Source: Amoebophrya sp. AT5.2 (taxonomy: Eukaryota > Sar > Dinophyceae > Syndiniales > Amoebophryaceae). Taken from it: a DNA stretch of 11,466 bases. The notes beneath the pieces were generated by a model that searched no databases, was not told where the DNA came from, and was given only the letters and a program-made list of their open reading frames with translations. The translations under genes and the position numbers were made by a program. Where the stretch lies: NCBI GenBank assembly GCA_005223375.1, contig RXOD01006052.1:1-11466 (forward strand), in the 5' to 3' direction. This document shows positions 1 to 7,849 of the stretch, one piece after another (position 1 is the stretch's first letter; the number at the start of each line of letters is the position of its first letter).

Positions 1-447
1 GGGAGCGGGAGCAGGCGCTGCAGCGGTGTTCTTCACCTGGTCGCCCGCCTGCGTGTTTTTCAGGAAAGGCCGCAAGACGGGTTGTTTCGCGGCTCCCTTG
101 TTCAGGCTGCTCTGCGTCATCGCTCCTGCAGGTGGTGCTGCAGGCGCTGCTGCTGCAGGTGGTGCTGCAGGTTGTGCTGCAGGTGCTGCTGCAGGTGCTG
201 CTGCTGCAGGTGTTGGTGTTGCGAGGAAGCTTTTCTGTGCGGCTCGAGCAGAGCCGCGCTCACCTCCGCGCATCCGGCCAAACCGCAACTGGGAAGGCTC
301 GGCCAACTGCGAAGCCTCGGCCAACTGGGTGCTCGGCTCGACCGCATGCGCGAACCGTTGAACCGTGGAACAGGCGACGAGGATGGTGACGGCGGTGGTG
401 GTCGTCTGACCTCTGGTGCGAGGATGGTGACGGCGGAGTCCGAACAT
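1..447 (-). CDS. Ala/Pro-rich protein with N-terminal signal peptide (partial, continues past left edge)
   Basis: The minus strand is open from about position 612 to the window edge. From the ATG at 445-447 it encodes 149 residues and is still open at base 1. The N-terminus has a basic stretch (MFGLRRHHPRTRG), a hydrophobic core (AVTILVACSTV) and a small-residue site (FAHA|V, about residue 35), which together look like a signal peptide, so entry into the secretory pathway is inferred. A short repeat (TQLAEASQLAEPSQL) follows, then a run of Ala/Pro with one Gln at roughly 79-107, encoded by CTGCAGGTG-like repeats at 128-220. The last visible part (MTQSSLNKGAAKQPVLRPFL...) looks like ordinary coding sequence. 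Two further in-frame ATGs at 474 and 471 would add 9 or 8 residues. A strong splice-acceptor-like site lies just upstream. I do not recognise a family. Opposite-strand frames here are only repeat shadows. Confidence 0.62.
   Translation of the reverse strand, partial: MFGLRRHHPRTRGQTTTTAVTILVACSTVQRFAHAVEPSTQLAEASQLAEPSQLRFGRMRGGERGSARAAQKSFLATPTPAAAAPAAAPAAQPAAPPAAAAPAAPPAGAMTQSSLNKGAAKQPVLRPFLKNTQAGDQVKNTAAAPAPAP
128..220. repeat. CTG/CAG-rich short repeat coding for Ala/Pro
   Basis: About ten irregular copies of units such as CTGCAGGTG and CTGCTGCAGGTG lie in register. On the minus strand they read as GCA/CCT codons, giving the Ala/Pro-rich segment of the left-edge gene. The same DNA read in other frames gives artificial Gln/His-, Leu- or Cys-rich translations. 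The region can be expected to vary in length. Confidence 0.85.
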
Positions 448-466
448 CGCCTCACCTCTGGTGCGG
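378..466. repeat. Imperfect ~41-45 bp tandem duplication in the signal-peptide coding region
   Basis: The segment CGAGGATGGTGACGGCGG occurs at 378 and again at 419. CACCTCTGGTGCG-type sequence flanks each copy, at 407-420 and 453-465. The units are not the same length: the copy spacing is 41 bp for one element and 45 bp for the other. As a result the minus-strand reading frame passes through the two CGCCGTCACCATCCT copies in different phases. Confidence 0.75.
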
Positions 467-492
467 CACATCATATGGATGTTCAGTATCTT

Positions 493-518
493 GCTGAAAC
501 AGTGATAAAAAAGGATAA
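493..518 (-). promoter_or_regulatory. Probable 3' splice acceptor in the 5' leader of the left-edge gene
   Basis: On the minus strand a pyrimidine-rich tract (TTATCCTTTTTTATCACTG) leads into TTTCAG at 499-494, followed by CAAGATACTGAAC and then ATG codons at 474, 471 and 447. This is a near-ideal acceptor, placed 19-46 nt before the start. It could end a 5'-leader intron, join an upstream exon, or accept a trans-spliced leader, as every dinoflagellate mRNA does. The sequence does not decide between these. Confidence 0.5.
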
Positions 519-604
519 ATAAGCAAGAACAACAAGAAGTGGTCGGCCGATGATTAAATGGGATTATACAGAGAGGGCTCCTCCCTACACGATCCGTAAC
601 CCTT

Positions 605-648
605 TACGTAAGTGGCTCGGTTACCGGTTACGAACGGCTACTTACGTA
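605..648. repeat. 44-nt near-perfect palindrome
   Basis: TACGTAAGTGGCTCGGTTACC is followed by GGTTACGAACGGCTACTTACGTA, so the outer TACGTAAGT.GC and the central GGTTACCGGTTAC pair with each other. In RNA the arms would fold into a hairpin with very little loop. It lies just upstream of the left-edge gene's leader (minus strand). Confidence 0.8.
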
Positions 649-1291
649 TAATAAAAAACAAGTACTTATTTTTCACCTGGATCGATTAAAAAGCAAAAGG
701 TACGTCTACGTAGACAGGGCAGAAGAATTAAAAAGTAAAGACGCAGTTCAGTATGATGAACATGTCGTGTCCACGAGATGAATCTATCTAGCCACACGCA
801 TCGACGACGAGAGCTGGTGCGAAAACGAAAGCGAGCTTGTCGCTTGGGTTCACGGAGCTTGCAGCAACACGGAAGTTGGGTTCACGGGTTTAGGCTTATG
901 GTTATTCACGGAGCGGCTGAGAGTTCACGGAGGTCGACGACTATGACGTTGACGGAACGACTTATTCAGTACATCTACATGCCGACGGACGGGACACGAC
1001 GACATATACGCGATTGGCATTGGAGACATAGATAAAAACGCGAACAAGAGAATACGCGCTCTGCGCTATTTCAGTGGCCCCGCCGCCGGCGCTGGCCACC
1101 TTTTCCTGCGCCATGCTTTTTCGGCTTCCTCGGCAGAAAATGGAATAAGGATGAAAATTGTAGTTGCTTATAGCTTTTCTTGTCGATCATATTCTCGCAC
1201 TACTACGTACTAGAGCTGAGCAGTGGTGGTCGATGTTCTCGATCTCGCACTGGAGCTCCTGAGATGAACACGGAATGCCTAGAGTACCTAT

Positions 1292-4200
1292 TCACGCTCG
1301 GATTCCCTTGATCTGAATTCTGTGTTTCATGATCAAATCCGCCAGTCCCGATGAGGCCCCATCTTCGCCCCCCTCCTCCTCCTTGAACAACTCCATCGCC
1401 CCTTCTCTACTCTTTTCCGACGAAACAAAAGCCATCTCTTTCAGGAACGCCTCCTCGACAATCGATGGAAACAAACTGGCTTTGTCGCGGGCGAGCGCTT
1501 TGTCGTCGGCGTGAGGGAATTGCTTTTTGTACTGGTCCTCAAAAAACGCGTAATCCATTGGGGAGTTGCCAACAAAAAGAATCCCGTGCATGTCGTCCAC
1601 TTTCTCAAACCGCGGGTGCTGGACCGAGACGAAGCTGGCATTGGCATTGGCGTTGGTTTTCGATTTCGGGTCGTCTCGACGTTCTTCTTCTTTCCCAAGA
1701 ACGGCGCCGCCTTTCCTCTTCTCGTCTAGTACAACTTTCCGCCGTTTCTTGGCTGGCTTTTTGTGTTCGTTTTCGTCGGCCAAGAGGTCGTCTTCCTGGT
1801 CTTCTATGACCATGCCAGGAGCATGCTCGGAGGAGGACGGCGTCTCGATGTCTTCCCTCAAGTTGAACTGCGTGCCCGGGGCGGCGTCTTTTGGCACAAG
1901 CGAAAGTCGCGAGGAATTCAGCCGCGGAAGATTGTTCCTTGTGCCGTTCTGCATACCCATGCTGCCGCCGCTGGTGCCCACCTGCTGGGAAAAAATGTCC
2001 ACCGGCACCAAATGCTGCTGCGCTTTGGTCTCTAGAAGTACTCTTTCTCTTTCCTGCACGACCTCCACGAGCATGTGATTGCCCTCATCCACCTTGACGT
2101 CACAACTCTGACGCGGTCGGACTGCCGGGGCAGCTCGAGGATGGTCCTGCACCGGGCTATCGGCATATATGTTCGCCAAAGGCAATAAAGGTCCCGCCCC
2201 CGGCACTGGAGGAAGATGATCGTCCTCCGGGGGATACCTCCGACCTCCTGCTCCGCCGGCTTCTACCGAGAACCAAATCTTTGGTTTCACGGCCTTAAAC
2301 TTACTGCCGGCGGCTGCTATCAGCTGCTTGTACCTCTTCGCGTTCTTCACGGACGGAAAACAATACACGTGCGTAAACTTTTTCAAAAACCAACGGTCGT
2401 TGCGGGCGTCCCGAATGGCGTCGCGGACGATGTTCGGCAACGGAAAGAGGAGCGAATCGGGGGCGGGCCTGAAGGTGGTTCGGGCGGATTATTTTGTTTT
2501 TCATCAACAAGCGACGAAGAGGTCGATCGATTTTTGGCACCTAAGGTAGGAGCCAGGGACAACACTCATCCATGCATAAGATTGAGATTCAGAAAAACAG
2601 TAAAGGCTATAATGCTTCCTGGAAGCGCCGAGGACCAGGAGAAGCGACTTGCTTATGCTTTCCGAAATCGACCCTGCAGTGGCTGCTACCACTACCTATT
2701 AAGAAAACCCAAATGACGCCCAGCAATAGTGGATACTGATTACCACTTCTTTTCCTCCACCGCTTTTCTGAGGTAGCCGGCCGGCAGGATGCAGGGGATT
2801 TTTTTTATGTTGAAGCAGCAGGCCATAAAGGTGAGATCCTCCCGCGGGCGTACTACGGTCACGTTTTCGTAGACCTCGTCCGAGTCGCCCACGATCAGGT
2901 GCGTAACCTTTTCCAGCCACTTCGCGTCGGGGGCGGTTTGCACTTCCGACGCAAGTGTCTCGGAAGACTGGAGATGTTGTACACAACTTTTGACACCTAC
3001 ACCTTCTGCTCCTCCAACAAATCCCGCGCCCAAATTCCGCAAGATCGCTCGGTCCCGCTCCGAGTGAATGGTTTCTTTCACGGCGTCCGTGAGGAGGAAC
3101 CGGGGGAGGTAGTTGTGCGCGTGCGACAGGAGGAGTCGGTCGGGGAAAGCCGCGAGTTGCTCCCCCTCGTCCCCCGCGGCCTTGGAGGTCTCGGTTAGTT
3201 GTTTTATCTTCCCCTGCCACTCCTTGTGGAAGAAACTCGCCTTGGTCATCTGCTCTTGCGTAACTCCAGAAGAACCTCCACTACCACCACTAAGAGCAAG
3301 ATCTAGATCATGATCTTCATCGTCACCGCCGACTTCCACGCACTGCCGGTTTCCCTTCCGCTCGAACTGAGCGATCCGCCATGCGGGATACCGCCGCCCC
3401 GAAAACACCTCCCCCACACCCGAACAACCTCCTCCAGCACATCCGAAGCCCGTCCCGTACGTCCTGCCGAAGCGGTCTCGAATCGTGCGCGCCCACGGGC
3501 CGAGCAGGGAGACGTCTTTTTCCAGCAACTTCTCCTCGACGGGGTAGATCTTCTCCTCCGGCTCGGTGGCATTCAAGTGCACATTTTCCGCCGCCTGTGT
3601 GCTCTCGATGCGCGGGTCCAGGAACATCCGGTTGATGCCCGCCCCAGAGAACTCCGCCTCCTGCCCGAAGTGGGAGGTCCCCGACGAATCATGGGGTCCA
3701 GCGGGCATCTCGAACATGATTTGCGTGGCGTACTGTTCCGGATTGAACTGGGAAGAGTCCAGAGCGAGATGTTGAGGTTGACCAGGAAGTGGAGGACCAC
3801 CAGTACCGGGAGGATGTTGAGCCTCCTCCGCGCCAAGAACATCGCCTTCGACGTTCAGCAGGAGACTGGAGGGGTGCTGTGAAGACGAGTGCCCGGGGTG
3901 TAATGATGAAGACGAGTGCGCGGCCGCAGCCGCCGAAGAACTCCCGAGGTTGTACAACTGCGAAAACTGGTCGTCCACCAAGACCTGGGTCTGGAAGGGA
4001 TCGAATTGAGAAGCTTCTCGTTCCAGACCCAGGTTTTGAAGATTGCCACCGATCAGCTGCGTACCACCCGGTGCCGAAGATTGGATGTTCATCACCTGGG
4101 TCTCGAACTGGTCGTCGAGCTGGGAGATGAGAAAACTGCCACTACGACTACCTGCTCCTCGTGTTGCTGCTTCATCGTGTCCCTCACTACCATTAGCTTT

Positions 4201-4926
4201 ACCTTTAGCACAAGCATTTTGATCTCTACTACTAATTTCGTCCTCCTCCTCCACGATCTCGGGCAGGAGAAAGCCGTGGCTGGGTTTATTGTTGCCACCG
4301 ACGTCCTCATCAACAGATCCTTGCTCCTCCTGCCGTCTTTCTTCCTGCAGTTGGGCGTCTCGCCGGCTTTTCTCGTACTGCTGCAGGGCGCGCAATGGCA
4401 GCGCCTTCGCCTTCTGCTTCGGCTTCAGTTTTTCGGGGTCGCTTCGCCTTTGCCCGTTTCCGGAAGATAACGACGCCCTGCCTCCGCCAGACTGCAGGGA
4501 TTGCCGCGTCTGAGGTTGGGGTTGCTCTTGCTGCTCGCGCTGGCTGAGGCCGCTGTTGCTCTCCCTCCGCTCGCCTGCGCCCGCCGCGGACGAGGATTCG
4601 TTTTTTAACTCCGCAGTAGAGAGCTGCCGGCCGTGGCCGTTCTGACTGCTCGCCTCCGCCCCGCCAGCTCCTGGCTCTTTAACATGATTATCCTCATCCT
4701 CCAGCATGTCGGCCCACGGATCATCTTCCTCTTCCTCCCCGACCTCGGACTGTAGGACCTGAGTGACCTGACGGGGAGGGGGATTACCGCTCGGTGGCGG
4801 CATCCTTCGGCCGTCGTCGTCATCGCTCAAGAGGTCCGCATCCACCCGTCGCATCCCGGAATTCAGCGCCGCGTTGCTGCTCGTGTTGGGGATTGCGGAC
4901 AGATTCGACAGCCCAGAAGTGTTCAT
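1292..4926 (-). CDS. Tandem-BRCT, SQ/TQ-rich nuclear protein (MDC1-like), two exons
   Basis: Exon 1 is 4926-2744 and exon 2 is 2468-1292, giving 1119 residues. Residues 1-560 are low complexity and acidic, with at least seven TQ and several SQ sites (T55, T276, T289, T313, T401, T443, T556), a pattern typical of ATM/ATR targets. Residues 608-728 look like BRCT1, ending VTHLIV...LTFMACCFNIKKIPCI...YLRKAVEEKKW with the family tryptophan. Residues 738-789 (IVRDAIRDARNDRWFLKKF, then HVYCFPS and LIAAAGSKF) match the BRCT linker and the first half of BRCT2. Its second half appears only at 1021-1075 (HGILFVGN...LFPSIVEEAFLKEM), after an insert of about 230 residues containing an NLS, KKPAKKRRKV (964-973). 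Tandem BRCTs bind phosphopeptides at DNA damage. The orthology is inferred from layout; no FHA domain was found. Upstream acceptor-like TTCTAG sites lie about 20 nt before the ATG. Confidence 0.85.
2469..2743 (-). other. Canonical GT-AG intron of the BRCT gene (275 nt)
   Basis: The donor is AAGTG|GTAATC at 2743 and the acceptor is CCACCTTCAG|G ending at 2469. Joining them restores TGG, the conserved BRCT1 tryptophan, and moves into the frame of the second BRCT without a stop, giving ...EEKKW-PAPDSLLFPLPNIVRD. A better-looking acceptor, CTCCTACCTTAG (ending about 2540), is rejected because every phase from it meets a stop or the wrong frame. I see no inverted termini here, unlike the introns of the neighbouring genes. 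Confidence 0.75.
3685..4120 (-). repeat. TQ-motif repeat region within the BRCT protein
   Basis: Four short related segments are encoded here: LDDQFETQVMN (270-280), SQFDPFQTQVL (306-316), VDDQFSQLYNL (317-327) and SSQFNPEQYATQIMF (391-405). They share a QF core and three end in TQ[VI]. The spacing is irregular, so they resemble a repeated short linear motif more than a folded domain. Confidence 0.7.
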
Positions 4927-5557
4927 TCGGAAGATGATGGGCTAGCGCTAGAAGTATAGCAAGTATTACCTATACTTACAGCTCGGGCTGGAGAACAAGA
5001 TCAGCATCTACTTCATGATCATATAATCGCTGGTGCACTTTAATAGTTCTCGAGTATATCTTCGGTACGGATGGGGGCTTCGACGGTACTCTGCTGGGTA
5101 AACATAGCTACGTTTGATTGATTCTGCGCTCGGACGAACAGCCTAAAACTATACGCTGCGCCTCTTCAACATCTCGGCGATCCATCGGAGAGATCACAAT
5201 CTGTTCATCTCGGGAGCGAGACGGACCGATCAGGAGACACGGATCCGGCATTTGATCTGGATGGATCATTGGGAGCTTCTGCCAACGGCTATGTCTGCCA
5301 ACATTCCATTGGGAGCTTCTGCCAACGGCTATGTCTGCCAACATTCTGCTAACGGCTATGTCTCGTGGTCTCACTTCTTCGCCTCCATCGGCATTCTTTT
5401 CTCGGGAGAAGTTTTCAGCCGCATCAAAATCAAGACCTTTTGTAGCCACGCTCCGTCCACTCCTGGTTAACACGTTACTCCTGGTTAAGTTTGAGTTTGT
5501 GATATTGGTTTTAAACCTTTACGTTTACTTTCTCCACTTCTAGTAGTGCCATCGATC
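4927..5557. other. Spacer between carrier gene and BRCT gene
   Basis: This stretch is the 3' flank of the carrier gene and the 5' leader of the BRCT gene. Its main landmark is a 40-bp tandem duplication at 5267-5346. Near the BRCT start, the minus strand reads TACTTGCTATACTTCTAG, an acceptor-like site about 20 nt before the ATG. A 121-codon minus-strand ORF (5108-5473) starts with GTG and reads straight through the tandem repeat in shifting phase; I do not consider it coding. Confidence 0.6.
5267..5363. repeat. Perfect 40-bp tandem duplication plus partial third copy
   Basis: The unit starting CATTGGGAGCTTCTGCCAAC occurs at 5267-5306 and again, identical, at 5307-5346. A 17-nt partial copy with one change (TGCTAACGGCTATGTCT) follows at 5347-5363. 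Perfect identity suggests a recent event. Within the unit, TGCCAAC itself occurs twice. Confidence 0.95.
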
Positions 5558-7104
5558 CTAGCTTCCAGTGCCACTCTTCGACGTCGTCCCCACAGCAAAC
5601 AGCCTTTTGTGTACTTTTTCGTAGAAGAAGAACATAAACGCCGAGTTCAGCAGCGAGTGGAGCATCTTTTTCTCCATCCCGGCGTAGAAAGCCCAAAACC
5701 CTCCCTCGTTTCGGTACACCTCCTGCAGAATTCGGAACGTGGAGGAAGTAGTCGTGCTTCTATCTGCATTCCTCTCCCCTGCCGCTCCTGTTCTTGCGCT
5801 ACCACCTTTTTGTATGCGTATTCTGCTCTGCGCGATTTGCAGTGGGTAGGTGGCGAGCGTCGCCGCCAGCTTCGCGAGCAGGCCCATGACAAAATACCGC
5901 GAGTCATTTTCACCCCCGCACCACCATCCTCTACCTCCCTTATTCAACCTCTTTAGAAAGTGGTACACGACGAACTGAATCACCGGGTTGAAAACCAGCA
6001 ACAATTTAGAGGTTGATGAAAAAATCCAGGTCGCGTTTCATATCAGCGATTAAGGTGGTTTAGGGCTCTTTTAGTCGTTTTATCGGATCCCCTCTGTTTT
6101 TATCCTACTTCGATCAGTCGTCATGCTCAGCACCCACTAACAGAGCCGACGCCGGGCCCTCTTCATCGATTTGATTTTGAACCGACACCAACACTATCCG
6201 GCACCGCAGGCGCAGCCTTCTGGTCGGCGGACTTACTAAAAACTTGGCGGTCAGAGGAGAACCTAAGGACGGTCTTAGACCCCTACGCTCGGCTGAAGAA
6301 GGGGAGGCTGTCAGACCCTGTCAGAAAAACTACAACCCCTGGACCTAAACCTGAGTTTTTTCACCCCTTAAACAATGACGCTGAAACGCCCGCAGTGAGC
6401 TCCTTCGGGTTTTTTTTTCCCATCTCCCAGATCGCCACCCACAGCTTCGTGGACTCGTGGAAGAAAAACGATAAAGCAGCACACAGCTTCTTCTGCAAAC
6501 TTCTTCGGGGGCTTTGGCTTCGGGCTTCTAATTCTCCGCTCTTACCGTTATCCTTCGACGCCGCGGCGTCTTCCACCGTTGGCACCCGGCTCCCCGCAAA
6601 AGAGGTAGCCGCGATGTCTTTCGCACCGGAAAAAAACTCGTACTGCGGCAGAACTTGTTTTATCACTTTTTCGCAGGAAGCCGTATCCTTCTCCATCTCC
6701 GATCCGGACGTCGTCGCGACTCTGAACAGCGAGTTTGCGCGCCACAGTGGGGCCGTGAGCAGTACGTTCAGCACGCCCGCCACCAGCGCCGCCACCAGGT
6801 CGCGCAGCACCGGCCGACCGCTGATGTGGTCGCGCACGTGGACGTAGGCGTAAAAATACACAAAGTTGGAGATGGCGGAAGACTGCATCATGGGGACGAG
6901 GCCGGCGTAGAGATCTCCGAGGCGTACAGATCCACGAGACCTTTTGACCTCGAATTTGGCGTTACGAGCGTTCGAAATTTGCGCGAACAGCCGCAGCTGG
7001 TCCAGGGGGTAAAGCATTACCAGCGCGAGCTGGCTCCCGACAACGCCGGCGCAAGCGGCGCGGAAGGACCGCTGCGGAGCGGAGGTTGTATCCGGGCTAC
7101 TCAT
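5558..7104 (-). CDS. Mitochondrial-carrier-family transporter, peroxisomal PMP34/SLC25A17-like, two exons
   Basis: Exon 1 is 7104-6371 and exon 2 is 5999-5558, together 391 residues. Three carrier signatures are visible in order: YPLDQLRLFAQ (32-42, the PxDxx[KR] motif), APLWRANSLFRV (118-129) and YPLQIAQSRIRIQ (296-308). The blocks ISNFVYFYAYVHV, GVLNVLLTAPLW and SLLLVFNPVIQF are characteristic of the peroxisomal ATP/CoA/NAD carrier branch, so import of adenine-nucleotide-type cofactors across the peroxisomal membrane is inferred. The family is usually about 300-330 residues; the excess is a Ser/Lys-rich insert at about 130-225 in the loop before the fourth helix. ATG 7104 is chosen over an upstream TTG at 7113. 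The central intron lies inside SLLLVFNP and is non-canonical. Without splicing the two halves lie in different frames, and spliced they give exactly the family sequence. Confidence 0.88.
6000..6372 (-). mobile_element. Introner-like element forming the carrier-gene intron
   Basis: The termini are inverted repeats: on the minus strand the left end reads TTTAAGGGGTGAAAAAACTC from 6372, and the plus strand from 6005 reads TTTAGAGGTTGATGAAAAAA; both continue to CAGGT. A second inverted block, GGTTTAGG, lies at 6351-6344 (minus) and 6057-6064 (plus). A direct repeat ATTGTT flanks the element (6376-6371 and 6005-6000). Removing 371 nt, leaving one repeat copy, joins TCA TTG TT to G CTG GTT and restores the family block SLLLVFNPVIQF. 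None of the possible cut positions within the direct repeat gives GT-AG, GC-AG or AT-AC ends. No AG lies within 50 nt of the 3' end. This fits transposon-derived introners described in Amoebophrya; assignment to that lineage is inference. Confidence 0.75.
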
Positions 7105-7849
7105 TGCGATCAATACTCAAAACAAGCTCAAAGCCAATATATGCAACGTCGGCAAGAACGATGAAGATCAATTATCATAATGATGATTGACGAAGATTTG
7201 ATATCACGACGACAAAAGAACACAACTTACTGTGAAGACCAGCGTGCAGGTGCGCCTTCGCTTTGCAAGAAGTCGACGATTCATCCCATGTCGGTCCATC
7301 GGTCACCCGCGACAAGCATCCACCGAGGTGCGGTGCTGGGCGTCAACATCATCATCAACATCAACATCATGCTTTCAAATTATCTTCGAGGACGGTGATC
7401 ATGCTAGTGCTATCTGACACTCTCGTTGTTCCACTGCTACCAGCACTCGCTGTTCCACCGCTAGTCGTAGCTGTAGTTCCGCCCACTTCGTCCGCGGTGT
7501 CCGTGTCCTTCTTACAAAGGCCAGCGCCGGTAGTGAGATCGAGCCATAGTTATGCTAATGGAATTTTCTGGTCCATCTCCATACTTGCCAGATCTTAGGA
7601 AACACTAGACCCCCGAAGGAAAGGGCGGGGGAAGGGCAACTAGCTGCCCGCTTTTTCGGAGCTGGTGGAAGGCTTCCCTTCCGCAAGATCACCAAAATCA
7701 GCCCACAGAGAAGGGCTCTGAAGACGCCTGCTTTCTACTCACATCCATGCCCCCGCACTCCTCGCACACCCCTAGAAGTAGAAACTGCCTACCTAGAAGA
7801 TGCCGATGCCCGATAAAAATACCGCCTACACATAGAAGTGGTTCCCTCA
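7105..7849. other. Spacer between polytopic-protein gene and carrier gene
   Basis: No gene is supported here. Visible items are a short CAT/AAC microsatellite (about 7344-7370), an imperfect palindrome GGGCAACTAGCTGCCC (7634-7649) inside a G-rich and then C-rich patch, and AT-rich sequence just upstream of the carrier start (7105-7220). Plus-strand ORFs at 7180-7598 consist of the microsatellite and composition-biased translation. Confidence 0.6.

Larger units (their letters stand above)
475..1291. other. Spacer between BRCT gene 3' end and left-edge gene, no convincing gene
   Basis: This spacer holds the 3' flank of the BRCT gene and the 5' leader of the left-edge gene. Visible structure: a 44-nt palindrome (605-648), a 12-nt perfect palindrome GTCTACGTAGAC (704-715), four scattered copies of GTTCACGGAG-like sequence between 847 and 933, and AT-rich runs near 650-690. 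A 50-codon minus-strand ORF (962-1114) and an 85-codon plus-strand ORF (778-1035) are present, but nothing supports either as a gene. Confidence 0.6.

Noticed and set aside
26..522. Plus-strand ORFs rich in Ala/Gly, Cys/Arg or Leu over the CTG repeat
   Set aside because: They are translations of a simple repeat in other frames. The minus strand has a longer continuous frame with a signal peptide and ordinary coding sequence.
778..1035. 85-codon plus-strand ORF in the spacer
   Set aside because: It is Arg/His-rich with no motif and lies across short GTTCACGGAG-like repeats. Nothing supports it as coding.
962..1114. 50-codon minus-strand ORF starting MAQEKVASAGGG
   Set aside because: It has the same direction as the genes and an ordinary N-terminus, but it is short, ends in biased sequence and has no other support.
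2216..2716. 166-codon plus-strand ORF over the BRCT intron and exon 2
   Set aside because: It is antisense to well-supported BRCT coding sequence and shows no domain.
3310..3882. 190-codon plus-strand ORF within the BRCT gene
   Set aside because: It is antisense to exon 1; its Arg/Pro/Leu-rich content is expected from the opposite strand of GC-rich coding DNA.
4371..4926. FHA domain at the N-terminus of the BRCT protein, as in human MDC1
   Set aside because: Residues 1-190 are low complexity with no beta-rich pattern or GR..SH-type motif.
5108..5473. 121-codon minus-strand ORF
   Set aside because: It starts with GTG, crosses the 40-bp tandem repeat so the repeat is read in different phases, and has no recognisable domain.
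5558..7104. Carrier locus as two genes or a frameshifted pseudogene
   Set aside because: The two halves contain repeats 1-2 and repeat 3 of a single carrier, and removing the bounded element restores the family sequence exactly.
7080..7140. Relict spliced-leader sequence before the carrier start (ATATTGGCTTTGAG)
   Set aside because: Only TTGGCT matches the dinoflagellate leader, which is too short to claim.
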